A DNA stretch of 64,000 nt from Pseudaestuariivita rosea (lineage in GTDB: Bacteria; Pseudomonadota; Alphaproteobacteria; Rhodobacterales; Rhodobacteraceae): assembly GCF_017592335.1 (NCBI RefSeq), contig NZ_JACNMP010000006.1, forward strand, positions 62,001 through 126,000, written 5' to 3'. Numbering within the stretch: the stretch's first letter is position 1; each line of letters opens with the position of its first letter. Both the position numbers and the translations under genes were made by a program. Below the pieces are notes generated by a model. That model saw only the letters and a program-made list of their open reading frames with translations. It had not been told where the DNA came from and made no database searches. Shown here in pieces: positions 60,409-64,000 of this stretch.

Positions 60409-61089
60409 CTATGATACCTGCTGCAGCGCGGGACAGACCAGGGTTTTGACGGCGCCGAACAGGTCGGGGCCGGATATCACGATCTGATCGGGCAGGTCTT
60501 CCACTGTGCCGCCCATGTCTGGCAGGGCGATGACGCTGACCCCTGCGGTGCGGGCCGCTTGCATGCCACTTGTTGTATCCTCAATCGCGATGCAGTCGCT
60601 TGGGCGCAGGCCAAGGGATTTCAGGGCGTGATCATAGACGTCGGGCAGCGGCTTTGGTGGCAGGCGGTCCTTGTCGGATACAATCAGATCAAGGCTGGAG
60701 GCCCAGATGCCAAGTGCTGCGGCACGTACCAGATTGATGGTTTGCAACGGGGCTTCGGAAACCAGCACTGTTTTCATTTGCCGCATCCGGGTCTCTTTCA
60801 AGATATCGACGACACCCTGACGGGCCTGCAGGTCGGACTGGTCCAGCAGAGATTGGAAAATCTGCACCTGGGTTGCCTGGATCTGGGGCACGTTGATGAA
60901 CTGCCCCTGAAGCGAGGCAAAGCGTTCCAGCCGCGCGCGATCGCTAGACAGCCGCCGCATGGTTTGAAAGGTCGTTCCGTCCCAATGCCAGCCCAGACTA
61001 TGGCGTTGAAAGGCCAGATTAAAGGACTGGCGTTCGATTTCGGATGTATCGGCCAGGGTTTGAAGTGATCCGAATATAATGGCTTTCAT
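60409..61089 (-). CDS. HAD-family protein without the catalytic aspartates
   Basis: The 226-residue protein has the fold of beta-phosphoglucomutase-type HAD hydrolases. Motif I, normally FDMDGVL, reads FGSLQTL, so the nucleophile Asp and the acid/base Asp are Gly and Leu. Motif II Ser (LVSEAP), motif III Lys (PPKPLPDVYDHAL) and motif IV (IAIEDTTSGMQAARTAGV) are intact. It is probably a binding or regulatory protein rather than a phosphatase. ATG 61089 chosen. It lies 28 bases after the efflux pump gene. Confidence 0.88.
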   Translation of the reverse strand: MKAIIFGSLQTLADTSEIERQSFNLAFQRHSLGWHWDGTTFQTMRRLSSDRARLERFASLQGQFINVPQIQATQVQIFQSLLDQSDLQARQGVVDILKETRMRQMKTVLVSEAPLQTINLVRAAALGIWASSLDLIVSDKDRLPPKPLPDVYDHALKSLGLRPSDCIAIEDTTSGMQAARTAGVSVIALPDMGGTVEDLPDQIVISGPDLFGAVKTLVCPALQQVS

Positions 61090-61117
61090 GGTCCCGTCCC
61101 TCATTTTTTGGCGGTGG

Positions 61118-64000
61118 TCATTCAGCGGCAAGTTTGTTGTTTTGCGTGGTTTTGTATTCCGTTTTTTTGCTTTTCTTTTGCATATTTTCCGCGCGGCGTT
61201 CTTTTCGCAGATACGTGTGGTACAGCACGGGTGCGCCGATCAGCGTCAGAACCGAGGCAAAACCAAGCCCACCCATGATTGTCACCGCCATCGCAGCAAA
61301 GAACGGATCCCACAACAGTGGCACCATGCCAAGGATCGTGGTGGCCGCCGCCAGCATTACAGGTCTCAGACGGCTGATCGACGCGGTAACGATGGCTTCG
61401 CTTTGTGGCAGGCCCTCTTCGTTTTTCTGCGCATCGATTTCTTCGACCAGAACGATGGCGTTCTTGATCAGCATGCCCGATAGGCTCAGCAGGCCCAGAA
61501 GCGCGGTAAAGCTGAAAGGCAAACCCGTGAACAACAGTCCAAGGGCCACACCATTTACGGCCATTGGTACAATCGTCCAGATCACCGCGGTCTGGCGCAG
61601 TTTGCCGAACAGCAGGATGGTGATCAGCAGCATGACACCGAAAGACAGGGGCATCTGTTTGCCAAGGCTGGCCTGCGCCTGGGTTGCGCTTTCGTATTCG
61701 CCGCCCCATTCCATGCTGTAGCCGGGGGGCAGTTCTATCGCCTCGACCAGGGGGCGGACCTCGGCAAAGGCGGTAGGGGGCATGACGCCCGCGACCGCAA
61801 AGCCCTGAATGCTGATCGTCGGTTCGCGGTTGCGGCGTTCGATCAGGGTGTCGCGGGTGATGACCTCAAACCCATCAATGGCCTGGGACAGGGGTACGAA
61901 GTTGCCCGAGGCCTGCGAATACAACACCTGATCCAATATCTGGCCCTGTTCGGTCTGATCGCTGCGCGGGGTACGCACATAGATGGGGATCAGACGTTCA
62001 CGTTCGCGGTAAAATCCAGCCTGGATGCCATCAGTGGCCAAAGCAATAGCTTGGCCGATGTCCTGGCGGCCCACACCCAATGCCTGGGCGCGGTCGGTGG
62101 CCAGAATGGGGCGGACGGTAAATTCGCGTTCGCGCCAGTCGATGCGTTCTGTCAGCAAAAGGTCGGTTTCAAGTTCAAAGATCAGCTGCGCTTCGTTCGC
62201 CAGATCACGCAGAACATCCGGGTCGGGGCCTGAAAAGCGCACCTCGACATCGGCGCCCACGGTGGGTCCGAAGATAATTTGCTGGGTGCGCACCTCGGCC
62301 CAGGGCAGAGCGTTTGCGATAAAATCATCCAGTTCACCGCGCAGGCCTTCGATGGCGTTAAAGTTTTCTGCGCGGATCACGATCTGACCACTGGCCGGAT
62401 CCTGTGGATCGGGCGAATAGGTCAACAGGAAGCGGGTCATCGCATTGCCCACCGATGTGGTATAGGCCACGACATCGTCGCGCTGGTCCAGCCAGTTTTC
62501 GACAATGGCCAGGTCGTCTGAGGTCTTGTTGATGGGTGTGCCCTGGGCGGCCTGATAATTTAGATAGAACAGGGGGGTATTGGCAGGTGGAAAGAACTGC
62601 TGCGTGACCTGAGCAAAGGCCATGACACAGGCCACAGTGCAGCCGATCAGACCGACGATGACCAGAAAACGAACCCGAAGCGCCCCGCGCAACAGTTTAC
62701 CATAGGCGCGGAAGAGAAAGGTATCATAGGGGTCGGTTGCGGTATCCGCATCGCCTACCTTGAATAAATAGCTGGCCAGCAGCGGTGTCACAGTGATTGC
62801 CACCAACCAGCTGAGCAGCAGCGATATACCGATGACGGCAAAAAGCGAAAACAGGAATTCGCCCGAGCTATCGGGGCTAAGCCCGATACCCGCAAAGGCC
62901 ATGATGCCGATGACGGTGGCGCCAAGCAGCGGAATTTGCGTCTTACGCGCAGCTTCCTGGGCGGCGGCGGTGGCTTTGCGGCCCTTGCGCATTTCGACCT
63001 GCATGCCTTCGGCGACAACAATGGCGTTATCGACCAGCATCCCCATGGCGATGATCAGTGCACCCAGGCTGATGCGTTCAACCTTGATGTCGAATACATA
63101 CATGAAAAAGAAGGTGAAACTGACCGTCAGCAGCAGTGACGCACCAACAACAATGGCCGCGCGCCACCCCATGAAAAGGGCCAGAACGCCGATCACAACA
63201 CTGACCGACAGCGCCAATGACAACAGGAAATCACTGTTTGCCTGATCGACAACGCGGTGCTGTTCATAGATCGGGTTCAGTTCAACGCCTAAAGGCAAGG
63301 TGTCCTGCAGATCGTCCAGCCGCGCTTCGACACGCTGACCCACAGTCACGATGTTTTCCGATGTCAGTCCGGCGATGCCGATGGTAAAGGCCTCTTGCCC
63401 GTTATGGCGGATGATGTGGTCGGGTTCTTCGAGACGTTTGCGGGTGACGGTGGCCAGATCGACAAGGTTCAGCACCTCGCCCTGAAATCCGAAGCTAAGT
63501 GCGCTGATTTCACTGACGCTGTCATCGCCCTGCGGGGCGTCGATCATCACTTCGCGTTCGCCGGTGGTTGTGTCCCCTGTGGGCACGACGGCATTGGCGT
63601 TGGACACGGCACCGATGATCAGTGCAGGGTCAATGCCCAGATTGATGGTGGACTCGGTTGAGGGTTCGACATAGATCGCCTCTTCCGGCAGGCCGCGCAG
63701 TTCGACATTTGCAACGCCTTGCACCGTTAGCATTTCGCGCCGCAGATAGGTGGCGATTTCCCAGGTTTCGGTATCGCTGAACCCCTGGGTCGTGACGGCA
63801 TAGAACAGCCCGTAGACATCGCCGAAACTGTCGTTCACTTCAGACGGGCGGACGCCAGAGGGCAAATCGCCCGCCGCATCCAGAACACGGTCGCGCAGAT
63901 CATCCCAGATTTGGGGCAGTTCATCACCACCAAAGATATCCTTGACCTCGACCTCGATCACCGACAGGCCCGGCAGATTGCGCGAGGTGACGGTGTCGAT
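61118..64000 (-). CDS. RND efflux transporter permease, 5' end outside the window
   Basis: The frame is open to the right edge, giving at least 960 residues of an RND (AcrB-type) inner-membrane pump. Visible parts include the periplasmic loop, the transmembrane block with GALIIAMGMLVDNAIVVAEGM (motif GMLVDNAIVVAE), FFPPANTPLFYLNYQAAQGTP and the last helices with LSLSGMLIKNAIVLVEEID. Such pumps export drugs or metabolites using proton flow. The membrane-fusion partner is not in the window and is probably to the right. Confidence 0.93.
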   Translation of the reverse strand: MDTVTSRNLPGLSVIEVEVKDIFGGDELPQIWDDLRDRVLDAAGDLPSGVRPSEVNDSFGDVYGLFYAVTTQGFSDTETWEIATYLRREMLTVQGVANVELRGLPEEAIYVEPSTESTINLGIDPALIIGAVSNANAVVPTGDTTTGEREVMIDAPQGDDSVSEISALSFGFQGEVLNLVDLATVTRKRLEEPDHIIRHNGQEAFTIGIAGLTSENIVTVGQRVEARLDDLQDTLPLGVELNPIYEQHRVVDQANSDFLLSLALSVSVVIGVLALFMGWRAAIVVGASLLLTVSFTFFFMYVFDIKVERISLGALIIAMGMLVDNAIVVAEGMQVEMRKGRKATAAAQEAARKTQIPLLGATVIGIMAFAGIGLSPDSSGEFLFSLFAVIGISLLLSWLVAITVTPLLASYLFKVGDADTATDPYDTFLFRAYGKLLRGALRVRFLVIVGLIGCTVACVMAFAQVTQQFFPPANTPLFYLNYQAAQGTPINKTSDDLAIVENWLDQRDDVVAYTTSVGNAMTRFLLTYSPDPQDPASGQIVIRAENFNAIEGLRGELDDFIANALPWAEVRTQQIIFGPTVGADVEVRFSGPDPDVLRDLANEAQLIFELETDLLLTERIDWREREFTVRPILATDRAQALGVGRQDIGQAIALATDGIQAGFYRERERLIPIYVRTPRSDQTEQGQILDQVLYSQASGNFVPLSQAIDGFEVITRDTLIERRNREPTISIQGFAVAGVMPPTAFAEVRPLVEAIELPPGYSMEWGGEYESATQAQASLGKQMPLSFGVMLLITILLFGKLRQTAVIWTIVPMAVNGVALGLLFTGLPFSFTALLGLLSLSGMLIKNAIVLVEEIDAQKNEEGLPQSEAIVTASISRLRPVMLAAATTILGMVPLLWDPFFAAMAVTIMGGLGFASVLTLIGAPVLYHTYLRKERRAENMQKKSKKTEYKTTQNNKLAAE

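Noticed and set aside
1-64000. CRISPR array or replication origin
   Set aside because: No regularly spaced direct repeats and no DnaA-box cluster were seen; the repeats found are palindromic and widely dispersed.

Overview
The window looks like a chromosomal segment of a marine alphaproteobacterium of the Roseobacter group (Rhodobacterales). Several independent signs agree. The block dusB-ntrB-ntrC-ntrY-ntrX-trkA-trkH-hfq-hflX is the usual rhodobacteral order. RibB carries a RibA-like tail without the zinc cysteines (RibBX type). The tRNA-His lacks the extra 5' G and has A73, as known for this class. A GTTC-N7-GTTC SOS box precedes mmcB. Families such as DUF2585, DUF2783 and DUF6324 are typical of these bacteria. 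Gene density is high, base composition is moderately GC-rich, and most genes sit in short overlapping operons.

Layout. 0.2-1.8 kb: a small secreted protein, an orphan membrane-anchored protein and a MarR regulator. 1.8-8.6 kb: an aromatic-acid region with homogentisate dioxygenase, a fumarylacetoacetase-family hydrolase, VOC and MBL-fold proteins, an FAD monooxygenase and DUF2783. Its last part lies between two inverted copies of a GC-rich repeat and includes a 26-residue lipoprotein. 8.7-13.3 kb: capsule export and Kdo-linker genes (kpsC, a kpsD-like gene, kpsS). 13.4-16.7 kb: riboflavin operon plus nusB. 16.9-20.3 kb: alkaline phosphatase-family protein, small proteins and SOS-boxed mmcB. 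20.4-20.7 kb: tRNA-His and tRNA-Arg. 21.0-25.0 kb: the complete Anbu proteasome-like operon. 25.3-28.4 kb: an IS3 remnant and a GbsR-type regulator controlling DUF4166 and a membrane-fused epimerase. 28.4-34.3 kb: a tripartite tricarboxylate transporter, a CoA-transferase and a citryl-CoA-lyase-like enzyme under a divergent IclR regulator.

34.5-36.7 kb: a beta-helix protein with two C-terminal repeats. 36.8-38.9 kb: cinA, pgpA and ispDF. 39.1-50.8 kb: dusB, two nitrogen-type two-component systems, potassium uptake, hfq and hflX. 51.2-64 kb: penicillin acylase, a 3-hydroxyisobutyrate dehydrogenase-like enzyme, a low-GC nucleotidyltransferase islet, a SYLF lipoprotein, an alpha/beta hydrolase-OsmC fusion, hpt, a RatA/COQ10 protein, DUF1203, a methyltransferase, a HAD pseudo-phosphatase and the 3' part of an RND efflux pump that runs off the right edge.

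Regulatory DNA gives some of the best signals. Two identical-half-site palindromes mark the GbsR module, a perfect inverted repeat lies between tctC and iclR, and a GTTC-N7-GTTC site precedes mmcB. At least six copies of a palindromic GAGTATTT...AAATACTC element sit at gene ends. Assignments rest on reading motifs by eye; no database search was possible.
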